Assembly: GCA_913774665.1 (NCBI GenBank)
Contig: CAJYHN010000011.1
Location: forward strand, 1-64,000
DNA from: an uncultured Microbacterium sp.
Lineage (GTDB): Bacteria > Actinomycetota > Actinomycetes > Actinomycetales > Microbacteriaceae
Direction of reading: 5' to 3'
DNA: 64,000 nt
Both the position numbers and the translations under genes were made by a program. Under the pieces are notes generated by a model. The model did not search any database and was not told where the DNA came from. It was given only the letters and a program-made list of their open reading frames with translations. This document shows positions 32,452 through 40,476 of this stretch, in pieces; position 1 is the stretch's first letter; the number at the start of each line of letters is the position of its first letter.

Positions 32452-33410
32452 GACAGGGGCTCCCAGCTCTCGGCCGCGACGCGGCGGAAGTTCCCGCCGA
32501 GCACCGCGGCGACGTCGGTGTCGTTCCATCCTCGCGCGGCGAGCGCCGAGCCGAGGAGCACGAAGGTCTCGGGCGCCATCCACTCCATCGGGCCCCAGCG
32601 GGTGTAGCTCGCGTCGTACAGCTCCGGCATCCGCGCGATCTCGTCGCGGAAGGTCTCCCAGTCGAACGAGAAATCGGTGCTGACCCCGACGTGACGGATG
32701 CCCACGACCTCGACGGCCCGCTCGATGTGGCGCACCATGGCCTCGAGCGTCGGGGTGTTCGGCCCGAGGAAGATCCCCACCCCGGTGATGCCGACGACTC
32801 CCCCGGTATCCGCAGCCGCTCGCGCCTGATCGTCGGTGATGTTGCGGGGGTGCTCCCACACGGAGCGCATGTTCGAGTGGCTGAACACCACGGGGCGGGT
32901 CGACGCGGCGCACATGTCGAAGGTGGTGCGGGCGCCCACGTGCGAGCCGTCGGGAACCATGCCGCGCGCGTTCATCTCGGCGACGAGGTCGCGGCCCCAG
33001 GCGGTCAGGCCGTCGTCGACCGCGTCGAGGCACCCGCCTCCGGCGCGGTTGGCGTGGTTGTAGGTCGGCCCGAGGGTGCGCACTCCCCGCGCGACGAGGG
33101 AGCCCACGGCATCCAGGTCCCCGCCGAGAGGGGCGCTGTCCTCGAGGTCGAAGGCGACGGCCGTGTCGCCCCGCGCGGCGATGCGATCGATGTCGGCGAC
33201 CGTGTCGGCGAGCTCGAGCCCGTCGAGGGCGTCGACCTGCGCGCGGAAGGAGCGGAGGAGGGATGCCGTGAGCTCGGGCGCATGCGGGGCGTAGCCGACG
33301 TTGATCGACACGTAGCCCCCGCCGGCTCCGCGGTAGCGTCGCAGGTCGGCGAGGTCGGCGGTCTCGACGAGTTCGACGCAGGCGTGCTGGTCCCAGAGCA
33401 CGTCAGGCAC
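32448..33410 (-). CDS. Renal-dipeptidase-like (M19) peptidase
   Basis: About 320 residues from a GTG at 33410, which overlaps the trhO stop by 8 bases. Family landmarks: WDQHACVEL (the metal-binding DxH near the start, usually DGHND), AFDLEDSAPLGGDLD (bridging Glu), DGSHVGARTTFDM, PVVFSHSNMRSV and the terminal HVGVSTDFSFDWE. These zinc enzymes cleave dipeptides, including D-amino-acid forms. The N-terminal metal motif is a variant. No signal peptide, so cytoplasmic. Confidence 0.88.
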   Translation of the reverse strand: MPDVLWDQHACVELVETADLADLRRYRGAGGGYVSINVGYAPHAPELTASLLRSFRAQVDALDGLELADTVADIDRIAARGDTAVAFDLEDSAPLGGDLDAVGSLVARGVRTLGPTYNHANRAGGGCLDAVDDGLTAWGRDLVAEMNARGMVPDGSHVGARTTFDMCAASTRPVVFSHSNMRSVWEHPRNITDDQARAAADTGGVVGITGVGIFLGPNTPTLEAMVRHIERAVEVVGIRHVGVSTDFSFDWETFRDEIARMPELYDASYTRWGPMEWMAPETFVLLGSALAARGWNDTDVAAVLGGNFRRVAAESWEPLS

Positions 33411-34140
33411 CGGCCCGAGCGGCGAGTCCCGCGTCGAGCGCCTCGCGCTCGTCGAAGACGAAGAGGTCGCCGTCCCAGTGCGCGGCACCCTGTGCGGCGA
33501 ACCACCCGAGGATCCCGCCCTCGAGCTGGAACGCCTCGAGTCCCTCGTCGCGCAGGTGCAGAGCCGCCTTCTCGCAGCGGATACCGCCCGTGCAGAAGCT
33601 CACCACGGTCTTGCCCTCGAGTTCTTCGCGGTGGGATGCCGCGGCATCCGGGAATTGCGTGAACCTCTCGATACGCCAATCCTTCGCGCCGGCGAACGTG
33701 CCGTAGTCGACCTCGAAGGCGTTGCGCGTATCGACGAGCACGACCTCGCGACCCGCGTCGTCGACGCCCGCGTCGAGCCACCGGCGCAGGGTGTCGGGGG
33801 TCACGGCGGGAGCGCGACCGTCCTGGGGGCGCACCTCCGGCCGGTCCATGCGGATGATCTCGCGCTTCACCTTCACGAGCAGCTTGCCGAAGGGCACGGC
33901 ATCCGACCAGCTCTCCTTGGTCTGCAGGGCGGCGAAGCGCGCGTCGGTGCGGAGGCCGTCGACGAAGCGGCGCACCTGGTCGGCTCCGCCCGCGAGGAAG
34001 AGGTTGATGCCTTCCTCCGCCAGCAGGATCGTCCCCCGGAGTCCCGCCTCCGCGGCCCGCGCGCGCAGAGCCGCTCGCAGGGACGTGGGGTCGTCGATGC
34101 GCGTGAACAGGTACGCCGAGACGTTGAGGACGGATGCCAT
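33403..34140 (-). CDS. trhO: tRNA uridine(34) hydroxylase, rhodanese family
   Basis: 245 residues. TrhO (YceA) makes 5-hydroxyuridine at the tRNA wobble position. It has an acylphosphatase-like N-terminal domain (LRGTILLAEEGINLFLAGG, FGKLLVKVKREIIRM) and a rhodanese domain with active-site CTGGIRCEKA. ATG 34140 and GTG 34149 are both possible starts. The ATG lies inside the 16-bp palindrome GGATGCCATGGCATCC. First gene of a leftward three-gene operon with overlapping ends. Confidence 0.92.
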   Translation of the reverse strand: MASVLNVSAYLFTRIDDPTSLRAALRARAAEAGLRGTILLAEEGINLFLAGGADQVRRFVDGLRTDARFAALQTKESWSDAVPFGKLLVKVKREIIRMDRPEVRPQDGRAPAVTPDTLRRWLDAGVDDAGREVVLVDTRNAFEVDYGTFAGAKDWRIERFTQFPDAAASHREELEGKTVVSFCTGGIRCEKAALHLRDEGLEAFQLEGGILGWFAAQGAAHWDGDLFVFDEREALDAGLAARAGA

Positions 34141-34253
34141 GGCATCCACGATACGAAAGGCGAGGGGTGTCAGCCGACGACGCGGGCGTCAAGCCGGGAA
34201 ACGCCCGCCGCCGATCGCCTAGCGTGGGAGGACTCGTCTCCGGGAGGACCCCC

Positions 34254-35003
34254 GTGCCCCAAGGCCCCGTCTCGCCGGCCGTCACCGTCTCCGTCGTCAT
34301 CCCCTGTCGGGACGACGGCGCCCATCTGCGGCGGTGCCTGCGTGCGTTGTCCGCGCAGACCGTCACCCCGACCGAGATCGTCGTGGTCGACAACGCCTCG
34401 ACCGACGACAGCGCCGAGATCGCCCATGCGGCCGGGGCACGCGTGGTGTACTGCGCAGAGCGCGGCATCCCCGCGGCCGCTGCCACCGGGTACGACGCGG
34501 CACGCGGAGAGCTGATCCTTCGCCTCGACGCCGACAGCCTCCCCGATCCGACGTGGGTGCAGAGCATGGTCGACGCGCTGGCCGATCCGACGGTGGATGC
34601 CGTGACCGGCGGAGCCGTGTTCCACGACGGACCCGAGCGGCGACGCGTGCCGATGGCGCGGCTCTTCCTCGGCACCTACGCCACCTTCGCGACCCCCGCT
34701 CTCGGGCACACGCCGCTCTGGGGATCGAACATGGCGTTCCGCCGCCGCGCCTGGGAGGACGTGCGCGGCGAGGTGCACCTCGATCCCGAGCTGCACGACG
34801 ACCTCGACCTCGCGTACCACCTGGGCCGCCGCCATCGCATCGCGCGCGTGTCCGGCGCGCACATGCGCGTGTCGTCGCGGACCGTCGAGCCGCGGCGCTT
34901 CGCGCGGTGCTTCCGTCGGGGTGCGGGGACCGTCTTCGCGCACTGGCCCGCCGAGATCCCGCCGGCGCGATGGGTGCGCCTGGGGCTGCGGGGTCGATCG
35001 TGA
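34254..35003 (+). CDS. Family 2 glycosyltransferase
   Basis: 249 residues from a GTG at 34254 with GGGAGG upstream. GT-A fold landmarks: SVVIPCRDDGAHLRRCLRAL, EIVVVDNASTDDSAEIA, the metal-binding LILRLDADSLPDPTWVQ (DAD motif) and LWGSNMAFRRRAWEDV. No membrane helices; the C-terminus ends after RRFARCFRRGAGTVFAHWPAEIPPARWVRLG. It probably adds a sugar to a lipid or polyprenol carrier or to a polysaccharide. Its stop overlaps the GTG of the next gene (GTGA). Confidence 0.9.
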   Translation: MPQGPVSPAVTVSVVIPCRDDGAHLRRCLRALSAQTVTPTEIVVVDNASTDDSAEIAHAAGARVVYCAERGIPAAAATGYDAARGELILRLDADSLPDPTWVQSMVDALADPTVDAVTGGAVFHDGPERRRVPMARLFLGTYATFATPALGHTPLWGSNMAFRRRAWEDVRGEVHLDPELHDDLDLAYHLGRRHRIARVSGAHMRVSSRTVEPRRFARCFRRGAGTVFAHWPAEIPPARWVRLGLRGRS

Positions 35004-35833
35004 GCGGCATCCTCTTCCCCGACGTCGAGGCCCCGGATCTGCACGTGATGAGCTTCAACATCCGTCGACGCTTCGATCGGATCACGTGGCCCCCCGCCGA
35101 CCGCTGGCCCCTGCGCAAAGAACGACTGCGGACGTTCCTCGCCGCGAACCGTCCCCACCTGCTGGGCACGCAGGAGGCGATGCCCGATCAGGCCCGGTGG
35201 GTCCAGGCGTCGCTCGGCTCCGACTACGGCCGGATCGGACTCGGCCGCGGACGCCACCGCGACGGGGAGGGCACCCCGCTGTTCTACGACCGCGATCGCG
35301 TCGAGGTCGAGGACTGGGAGCAGGTCGCCCTGTCCGACACCCCCGGGATCCCCGGGTCGACCGGATGGGGCAACACCATCCCGCGCATCGCGGTCATCGC
35401 ACAGGTGCGCGACCTCGCGACCGACGCCCGGTTCACCTTCGTGAACACCCACTTCGACGCGTTCTCGCGCCGGGCTCGCCGCCGCTCGGCCGCGTGGCTG
35501 CACGATCTCGTGGCGCGCCGCGACCGCCCGCTGCTGTTCACCGCCGACGTGAACGCCCACGTGCGCTCCGGCGAACTGTCGGACATGTTCGCCGACGGCC
35601 TGCTCGTCGACACGTGGTCCTCCTCCCCCGCCCGCCGGACCGCCGAGTGGGGCACCTTCAACAACTACGCCGCACCGAAGGTCGGCGCGCGCCGTATCGA
35701 CGCCCTGCTCGCGACCCCCGACGTGGGCGTCCGCGCGGTCGGCATCGACCCGCGCCCGACCGGCACGCAGTGGCCCAGCGATCACCTGCCGGTGCAGGCG
35801 GTCGTGCGCATCCATCCGGGGGCGACGCCGTGA
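35000..35833 (+). CDS. Endonuclease/exonuclease/phosphatase-family hydrolase
   Basis: 277 residues from a GTG at 35000. Landmarks: LHVMSFNIRR, LLGTQEAMPDQ (metal-binding Glu), FVNTHFDAFS, LFTADVNAH and the terminal PSDHLPVQAVV (catalytic His). Members cleave phosphodiesters in nucleic acids or lipids, or sugar phosphates. No signal peptide. Coupled to the upstream glycosyltransferase gene by a 4-base overlap. Confidence 0.9.
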   Translation: MSGILFPDVEAPDLHVMSFNIRRRFDRITWPPADRWPLRKERLRTFLAANRPHLLGTQEAMPDQARWVQASLGSDYGRIGLGRGRHRDGEGTPLFYDRDRVEVEDWEQVALSDTPGIPGSTGWGNTIPRIAVIAQVRDLATDARFTFVNTHFDAFSRRARRRSAAWLHDLVARRDRPLLFTADVNAHVRSGELSDMFADGLLVDTWSSSPARRTAEWGTFNNYAAPKVGARRIDALLATPDVGVRAVGIDPRPTGTQWPSDHLPVQAVVRIHPGATP

Positions 35834-35846
35834 CGGGCGGAGTCGG

Positions 35847-36155
35847 ATGATCCGGGCGTCGTACGCCAACCTCAAGCGGCCGCCGCGCACCGTCACCGAG
35901 GGGCTGGTCGACGTCGTCCGGGCCGTGGCGATCGTGGTCGTGATCGTGTCGCTGTTCACGCTGCCGTTCACCGACTTCGCCGTGCTGTCGATGTCGTTGC
36001 CGGCGGTGATGCTCTCGCGCATGATCGGCCTGCGCGCGGGACTCGACCTGGTCACGTGCGTCACGGTGTTCGTGGCGGCCGGCAGCAACGTCATCGACCT
36101 GTACCGCGCGTGGACCGGGTGGGACCGGGCGTCGTGGCATCCCGGTTCCGCCTGA
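35847..36155 (+). CDS. Small membrane protein, 102 aa, unknown
   Basis: 102 residues with hydrophobic stretches at about 20-45 (VVDVVRAVAIVVVIVSLFTLPFTDFAVL), 47-60 and 65-80 (LDLVTCVTVFVAAGSNVID), so two or three membrane helices. It follows the previous gene by 13 bases and probably shares its transcript. No family recognised. Confidence 0.6.
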   Translation: MIRASYANLKRPPRTVTEGLVDVVRAVAIVVVIVSLFTLPFTDFAVLSMSLPAVMLSRMIGLRAGLDLVTCVTVFVAAGSNVIDLYRAWTGWDRASWHPGSA

Positions 36156-36398
36156 CCCGCGCGGATCGCGCGGCGCTGTAGGCGGGGCGGCGCCCGTACC
36201 TCGCTCGCGAGAGAGCGTCTCGCGGACACCTCCGGTGCGGGGTGACGCCGTTCCGTCAGCGAGGTGCGGTGTCACGGCGCGGAGTGGGCGCGCGACCGGC
36301 GCGGTGCCCCCGACGACGCACCGAGCGAAGCTGTCAATCCCCCGCAGCCGCCGCGCACTGCTCGACAGCATGAACGCACACCAACGGAAGGAAGCGTC

Positions 36399-36614
36399 AT
36401 GTCGAAGGATCTGTCGAAGGGCGATCGCGTCAGCTGGGACACCCCGCAGGGCAAGACCCAGGGCGAGGTCGTCGAGAAGAAGACGAAGGACTTCCAGCAC
36501 GACGGCCAGAAGTTCACGGCATCCGACGACGACCCGGCGTACATCGTGAAGTCGGAGAAGTCGGGTTCGACCGCGGCCCACAAGGGGTCGTCGCTGAACA
36601 AGCTCAAGAGCTGA
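36399..36614 (+). CDS. DUF2945 (hypervirulence-associated TUDOR-like) protein
   Basis: 71 residues, ATG at 36399 with GGAAGGA upstream. The sequence KGDRVSWDTPQGKTQGEVVEKKTKDFQHDGQKFTASDDDPAYIVKSEKSG matches the DUF2945/HVA1 beta-barrel family of small basic proteins. Lys/Ser-rich C-terminus. The role is unclear; nucleic-acid or protein-ligand binding has been suggested for the fold. Stands alone, followed by a long hairpin. Confidence 0.88.
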   Translation: MSKDLSKGDRVSWDTPQGKTQGEVVEKKTKDFQHDGQKFTASDDDPAYIVKSEKSGSTAAHKGSSLNKLKS

Positions 36615-36620
36615 CCCGCG

Positions 36621-36717
36621 GGCGCGTGCGAAACTCCTGACCTCTGTGCGGGTGCGCACCCTCGGCGGGCCGCAAAAGCCGCGAGGGAGAGGGTTTGTCA
36701 GGAGTTTCGCCCGCGCC
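36621..36717. terminator. Long two-tier inverted repeat between convergent genes
   Basis: Outer arms of 21 bases with one mismatch (core GCGAAACTCCTGAC at 36628-36641 and its complement at 36697-36710) enclose an inner stem built from CCCTCGGCGG and CCGCGAGGG. It lies between the ends of the DUF2945 gene and the leftward photolyase gene, so it can act as a bidirectional terminator. I saw no second copy in the window, so a mobile palindromic element is not supported. Confidence 0.6.
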
Positions 36718-36759
36718 GCGCCGGGCGCCGCGCCGGCGCGCACGGCCCGGCGACCTCTG

Positions 36760-38199
36760 CTACCCGCGCGCGTCGCGGCGCTTGCGCATCTGCGCCAGCG
36801 CCAGGCCCAGCCGGTGGTTTCCGGCCAGCACGTCCTCGTGACGCTCGAGGAACTCCCAGTACGCCTCGGTGAAGGCCGAGTCCTTCGCATCCGCCGCCGA
36901 GGGCCACCACGAGCCCATCTTCTGCAGGTACGCCCCGCCCGAGACGTACGGCTTGGTCGCGACGAATCCCCCGTCGGCGAACTGGCTCATGCCCATGACG
37001 TTGGGCACCATGACCCAGTCGTAGGCGTCGACGAACAGCGCGAGGAACCAGTCGTTGACCTGCCGCGGCGCGTATCCCTGCAGCAGGAACCAGTTGCCGA
37101 GGACCATCAGCCGTTCGATGTGGTGCGCGTAGCCCCACCGGTGCACGCGCTCCAGCACGGTGCGCACGGGGATCGGCAGGTCACTCGGCATCCGTTCACC
37201 CGAGAACCAGTACTTCTGCACCCTCTTCTCGAGGTGCAGCGCGTTGACGTGCTCGAGCTTCGGATGCGCGCGGTACATGCCGCGCATGTACTCGCGCCAC
37301 CCGATCACCTGGCGGATGAACCCCTCGACGGATGCCAGGGGGGCATCGGTCCGCGTGGCCGCGGCGACCACTTCTTCGACGGTGAGCAGCCCGATGTTGA
37401 GCATCGGCGAGATGATCGCGTGGAAGAGGAACGGCTCGTCGGCCTTCATCGCGTCCTCGTACCGACCGAAGTCGTGCAGACGCTCGGCTACGAAGGCGTC
37501 GAGCCAGTCGCGGGAGTCCTCCGGCGTGACGGGCAGCCAGAAGTCGCCGGCGCTGCCCGGGTGCTCGGGGTAGCGCTCGTCGACCTCGGCGATCACCGCG
37601 CGGGTGATCTCGTCATGCTCCAGCTGCGGCAGGGGCGGGATCTCGACGCCCTTCTTCGGCAGCGCCTTGCGGTTGTCGGCGTCGAAATTCCAGCGCCGAC
37701 CCGCGGGCTTGCCGCCGTCCATCAGGATGCCGGTGCGCCGCCGCTGCCAGTGGTAGAAGTCCTCCATGAGCGGCGTCGGGTGCTCGGCGAACCAGGCGTC
37801 GACGTCGTCTTCGGGGGTCAGGAACAGCCCGTCCGAGAGCACCTCGGTCTCGACGTCGTGCGCCTGGCAGATGCGCGCGATCCGCTCGTCCACGGGGCGG
37901 TTGGGGTCGCTCATCCACACCAGCTCGGTGACGCGATGGGCCGTCAGCAGCTTCTCGAGCCCGGCCTTGAAGGTGAGGTCGTCATCGAGGGTGATCCGGC
38001 GCACCGTCTTGCCCTCCGCCTCGAGCCGGGCCGCGGTGTGCCGCATCGCCGAGACGAGCAGCACGATCTTGTGCCGGTGGTACGGGAGCTTGGCGAAGCG
38101 GGGTGCCGACTCGATGAAGAAGTACTCGTCGACGTCGTCGTCCGCGTAGGCGGGGTGCTCGGCGAACTGCTGCGTCGCGAGAATCAGCGCGGCCCTCAC
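36760..38199 (-). CDS. Photolyase/cryptochrome of the FeS-BCP (PhrB-like) group without the cysteine cluster
   Basis: 479 residues from a GTG at 38199 overlapping the DUF2256 stop. The N-terminal alpha/beta domain (LILATQQFAEHPAYADDDVDEYFFIESAPRF) and the FAD domain (FIRQVIGWREYMRGMY, GYAHHIERLMVLGNWFLLQGYAPRQVNDWF, MGMSQFADGGFVATKPYVSGGAYL) match (6-4) photolyase-like FeS-BCP proteins. Relatives then have a Cys-rich segment binding a [4Fe-4S] cluster; here it reads QKMGSWWPSAADAKDSAF with no Cys. The whole protein has one Cys, far away. Light-driven DNA repair or photosensing is the likely role. Confidence 0.9.
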   Translation of the reverse strand: MRAALILATQQFAEHPAYADDDVDEYFFIESAPRFAKLPYHRHKIVLLVSAMRHTAARLEAEGKTVRRITLDDDLTFKAGLEKLLTAHRVTELVWMSDPNRPVDERIARICQAHDVETEVLSDGLFLTPEDDVDAWFAEHPTPLMEDFYHWQRRRTGILMDGGKPAGRRWNFDADNRKALPKKGVEIPPLPQLEHDEITRAVIAEVDERYPEHPGSAGDFWLPVTPEDSRDWLDAFVAERLHDFGRYEDAMKADEPFLFHAIISPMLNIGLLTVEEVVAAATRTDAPLASVEGFIRQVIGWREYMRGMYRAHPKLEHVNALHLEKRVQKYWFSGERMPSDLPIPVRTVLERVHRWGYAHHIERLMVLGNWFLLQGYAPRQVNDWFLALFVDAYDWVMVPNVMGMSQFADGGFVATKPYVSGGAYLQKMGSWWPSAADAKDSAFTEAYWEFLERHEDVLAGNHRLGLALAQMRKRRDARG

Positions 38200-38351
38200 G
38201 CGCGGCGCCTCTGCTTGGCGGCGTTCGCACGGCATCCGCGCGAGCAGTAGAGCACCTGGTCCCACTGGTCGCGCCCGCTCCAGCGCTTGCGATCGGTGAA
38301 GGGCCGTCCGCAGTATGCGCAGGGCTTGGATCGGACCTCGGGTCGTGACAT
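38196..38351 (-). CDS. DUF2256 small zinc-finger-like protein
   Basis: 51 residues: MSRPEVRSKPCAYCGRPF, then SGRDQWDQVLYCSRGCR and a basic tail. The CxxC ... CxxxC arrangement should bind zinc. DUF2256 proteins are repeatedly found next to or fused with FeS-type photolyases; here the stop overlaps the photolyase GTG (GTGA). Function unknown, presumably linked to the photolyase. Confidence 0.9.
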   Translation of the reverse strand: MSRPEVRSKPCAYCGRPFTDRKRWSGRDQWDQVLYCSRGCRANAAKQRRRA

Positions 38352-38462
38352 GCCGTCATCGTCGCAAAGCGCACGTGGTGAATCCGGGGGCTTGCGCTGC
38401 ACAGCGGGCGGGTGTGCGCAAGGCCCGCGCGCTCCCGAGGCGGCGCGTGGTCGGGTGTCGCC

Positions 38463-38594
38463 ATGAACCCCACACACGACCGTCCGAACGACACCGCCGA
38501 CGAGCCCGACGAGCTCGAGACGGCCGACTCGCCCACCATCCCCGACACCACCGACGACGACGGCACGCCCGCCGACAACCCCTCGGGCGGGTGA
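38463..38594 (+). CDS. Small acidic protein, 43 aa, uncertain
   Basis: 43 residues, nearly all Asp, Glu, Thr, Pro and Asn (MNPTHDRPNDTADEPDELETADSPTIPDTTDDD), with no Cys or hydrophobic core and probably disordered. The ribosome binding site is weak. It lies divergent from DUF2256 in a 280-base gap. Short acidic disordered ORFs of this kind do occur in Microbacteriaceae, but this could also be a chance frame. Confidence 0.4.
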   Translation: MNPTHDRPNDTADEPDELETADSPTIPDTTDDDGTPADNPSGG

Positions 38595-38632
38595 CCTCGC
38601 GGCGCGGCGCGGCCGCGAGGTCCGCGCCGCGC

Positions 38633-39124
38633 TCAGTCCGTCAGGTCGAAGGTCTTCTTCTCGCCGCCGTGCGGCCGGTCGCCGGTCACCTTCGAGGTGA
38701 CGAGCGCGATGGCGGTGGCGAGGCGTCCGCCGGCGCTCCCCCAGTACTCACCGGTGAGGGTCGAGACCTTCAGCAGGGTCACCCCGGGTGACTCGGGGCC
38801 GTCGGGAAACCACGCCTCGACGCTCGTCGACCACAGCTCCTTGAGCTTTGCGAGGTCGTCGACCACCTCGGCCTCTCCCGCGAGCGACAGCCAGGTGCCG
38901 TCGGTGCTGAACGACAGGCCCACCTTCGGGTCGCGCCGCACGTGCTCGACGGCGGAGGCGTGCGTGCCGACGATGAACCAGAGATCGCCGTCCGACTCCT
39001 TCTCCTGCACGGTCAGCGGATGCGCGTGCAGCGCTCCGTCCTCGGCTCGGGTGGTGACCATCGCGAAGCGGAACTTCTTGAGCAGGTCGTTGAGCGTCTC
39101 GAGCTCGGTGGCGGTGGATGACAT
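38633..39124 (-). CDS. Pyridoxamine 5'-phosphate oxidase-like (general stress) protein
   Basis: 163 residues. Split-barrel flavin-binding fold: TLNDLLKKFRFAMVTTRAEDGALHAHPLTVQEKESDGDLWFIVGTHASAVEHVRRDPKVGLSFS, then WLSLAGEAEVVDD and LKELWSTSVEAWFPDGPESPGVTLLKV. This is the general-stress PPOX group, which binds FMN, F420 or related cofactors; the substrate is unknown. Stand-alone leftward gene. Confidence 0.9.
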   Translation of the reverse strand: MSSTATELETLNDLLKKFRFAMVTTRAEDGALHAHPLTVQEKESDGDLWFIVGTHASAVEHVRRDPKVGLSFSTDGTWLSLAGEAEVVDDLAKLKELWSTSVEAWFPDGPESPGVTLLKVSTLTGEYWGSAGGRLATAIALVTSKVTGDRPHGGEKKTFDLTD

Positions 39125-39178
39125 GGGGGCTCCCCTCGGTTCGTGAGCCCCCAGCCCATCCTCTGGCTACGCCTCGCG

Positions 39179-39538
39179 CTACGCGTTGACGTCGGGGGAA
39201 TCGTCTGCTCTCGGCGGCGCGAGCGCATCGAGCTCGGCGACGGCCTCCTCGGCCCGGTGCACCCGCGCGGCGACCTCGTCGTCCCACCAGCGCGGTCCTC
39301 GCTCGCCCAGTCCGTGTTTCGCAAGCCCCACCCGGCGACGGGCGTCCGACACGTCGTCGTCCCGCCCGGCGCGTTTTGCCGTCCGCACGGCCGCTCGGGC
39401 CCTCCCGAGGTGCGACCGCAACCGGGCGGCGAGGTCGCCCGGCAACGCCGGATCGGTGCGGCGCCACCGGCGCCCGTCGATCACGAGCCAGCGCTCGTCG
39501 TCGGTCTCATCCCGGTCGGAGGGAGGGTCGGATGCCAT
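39179..39538 (-). CDS. Hypothetical basic protein, 119 aa
   Basis: About 119 residues from an ATG at 39538; an in-frame ATG at 39595 would add 19. The core DDERWLVIDGRRWRRTDPALPGDLAARLRSHLGRARAAVRTA and DARRRVGLAKHGLGERGPRWWDDEV is a conserved actinobacterial hypothetical family as far as I can recall. It is Arg-rich and soluble, with no catalytic motif. Possibly nucleic-acid binding. Confidence 0.7.
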   Translation of the reverse strand: MASDPPSDRDETDDERWLVIDGRRWRRTDPALPGDLAARLRSHLGRARAAVRTAKRAGRDDDVSDARRRVGLAKHGLGERGPRWWDDEVAARVHRAEEAVAELDALAPPRADDSPDVNA

Positions 39539-39817
39539 GCCCCAGTGCACCGCACCCTCGGGCCCGCGGAAATCACCCGGGTGTCTCGCGGGCATCCGTG
39601 CTAGCGTGAAGCTATTCGTTCTGGGACTTGCTTCATCGACGCCCGCCTCATCGCTGAGATGCCGGGCGCACGGCGCCGAGCCGTTTCCGACAGCAACCCC
39701 GCCCCTCATCATCGTGTGCCTCGCTCGACGGCTTCGGTCCTCGCCTCGCACGCGCAGAAAGTTCTTGTGTCTCCGCCTCACCCTTCGCCGCTATCGTGGC
39801 GCCAGGCCGATCTCGAC

Positions 39818-40051
39818 GTGTACGTCGCGACGGCCGGATCCGACTACGCCGGTTTCGTCGGCGCGGGCACCTCGGGCTTCGAAGCCCAGGGTCCCCTCGG
39901 CGAGAATCTCGGTGTCCACACGTCCGTCGGGGCGGCTCAGGCCGCCGTCGACGGGCATCGCGTACGCGCCACCACCACGGTGACGCGGCGTCCCCGTCCG
40001 CTCCGCACGCGTCGGAGCGGCGCCCACGGCCGCATCTGCGGCCCAACATGA
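39818..40051 (+). CDS. Small hypothetical protein just upstream of cspA
   Basis: About 77 residues if started at GTG 39818 (VYVATAGSDYAGFVGAGTSGFEAQGPLGENLG...). The first 45 residues look like a folded small protein: alternating hydrophobics, Gly turns, and a terminal helix VGAAQAAVDGHRV. The last 30 residues are Arg-rich. No strong ribosome binding site; upstream in-frame starts exist. It ends 16 bases before cspA. Start and reality are uncertain. Confidence 0.45.
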   Translation: MYVATAGSDYAGFVGAGTSGFEAQGPLGENLGVHTSVGAAQAAVDGHRVRATTTVTRRPRPLRTRRSGAHGRICGPT

Positions 40052-40067
40052 ATAAAGGAAGAACACG

Positions 40068-40271
40068 ATGGCCACTGGCACCGTGAAATGGTTCAACTCC
40101 GAAAAGGGCTACGGCTTCATTGCTCCCGACGACGGCTCCGCCGACCTGTTCGCGCACTTCAGCGCGATCCAGGGCAACGGCTTCAAGGAGCTCACGGAAG
40201 CACAGAAGGTCGAATTCGACGCTGAGCAGGGCCCCAAGGGCATGCAGGCGGCGAACATCCGCCCCCTCTAA
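40068..40271 (+). CDS. cspA: Cold shock protein
   Basis: 67 residues, complete CspA-type OB fold: RNP1 KGYGFI and RNP2 LFAHFSAI flank the nucleic-acid-binding face of [22 protein letters not shown]. It acts as an RNA chaperone. Strong AAAGGAAG before the ATG and a perfect terminator hairpin after the stop indicate a highly expressed monocistronic gene. The fatty acid desaturase gene downstream is a second cold-adaptation function. Confidence 0.97.
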   Translation: MATGTVKWFNSEKGYGFIAPDDGSADLFAHFSAIQGNGFKELTEAQKVEFDAEQGPKGMQAANIRPL

Positions 40272-40287
40272 GCTCCGCTTACCTCGG

Positions 40288-40321
40288 AAGCCGGGTACGT
40301 CGCCTCGCGACGACCCGGCTT
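40288..40321 (+). terminator. cspA terminator
   Basis: A perfect 15-bp stem (AAGCCGGGT then CGTCGC pairing with GCGACG then ACCCGGCTT) with a CTC loop, 16 bases after the cspA stop, followed by TCGTCGTT. Confidence 0.85.
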
Positions 40322-40476
40322 TCGTCGTTCTCGGGACGATTCCGCACGCCGGGATTTCCGTTTCCCGAGAGGCTCCTGAAGATCGCATCGTATGCCGAGG
40401 CGTCCATACGGCGGCCCGTAATGTGGGCCACAGCCCGGGTAGCCGCCCCGGTCCATCCCGATCCGAGGAGCAGAAA

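Noticed and set aside
36621-36717. A palindromic mobile element (MITE or REP-like)
   Set aside because: The two-tier inverted repeat looks element-like, but there is no second copy in the window, no target duplication, and its position between convergent gene ends is better explained as a terminator. The same reasoning applies to 49695-49766.
39791-40096. Minus-strand ORF covering the cspA start region
   Set aside because: It runs through the cspA ribosome binding site and first codons on the opposite strand, and its C-terminal half is the shadow of the small plus-strand frame at 39818.
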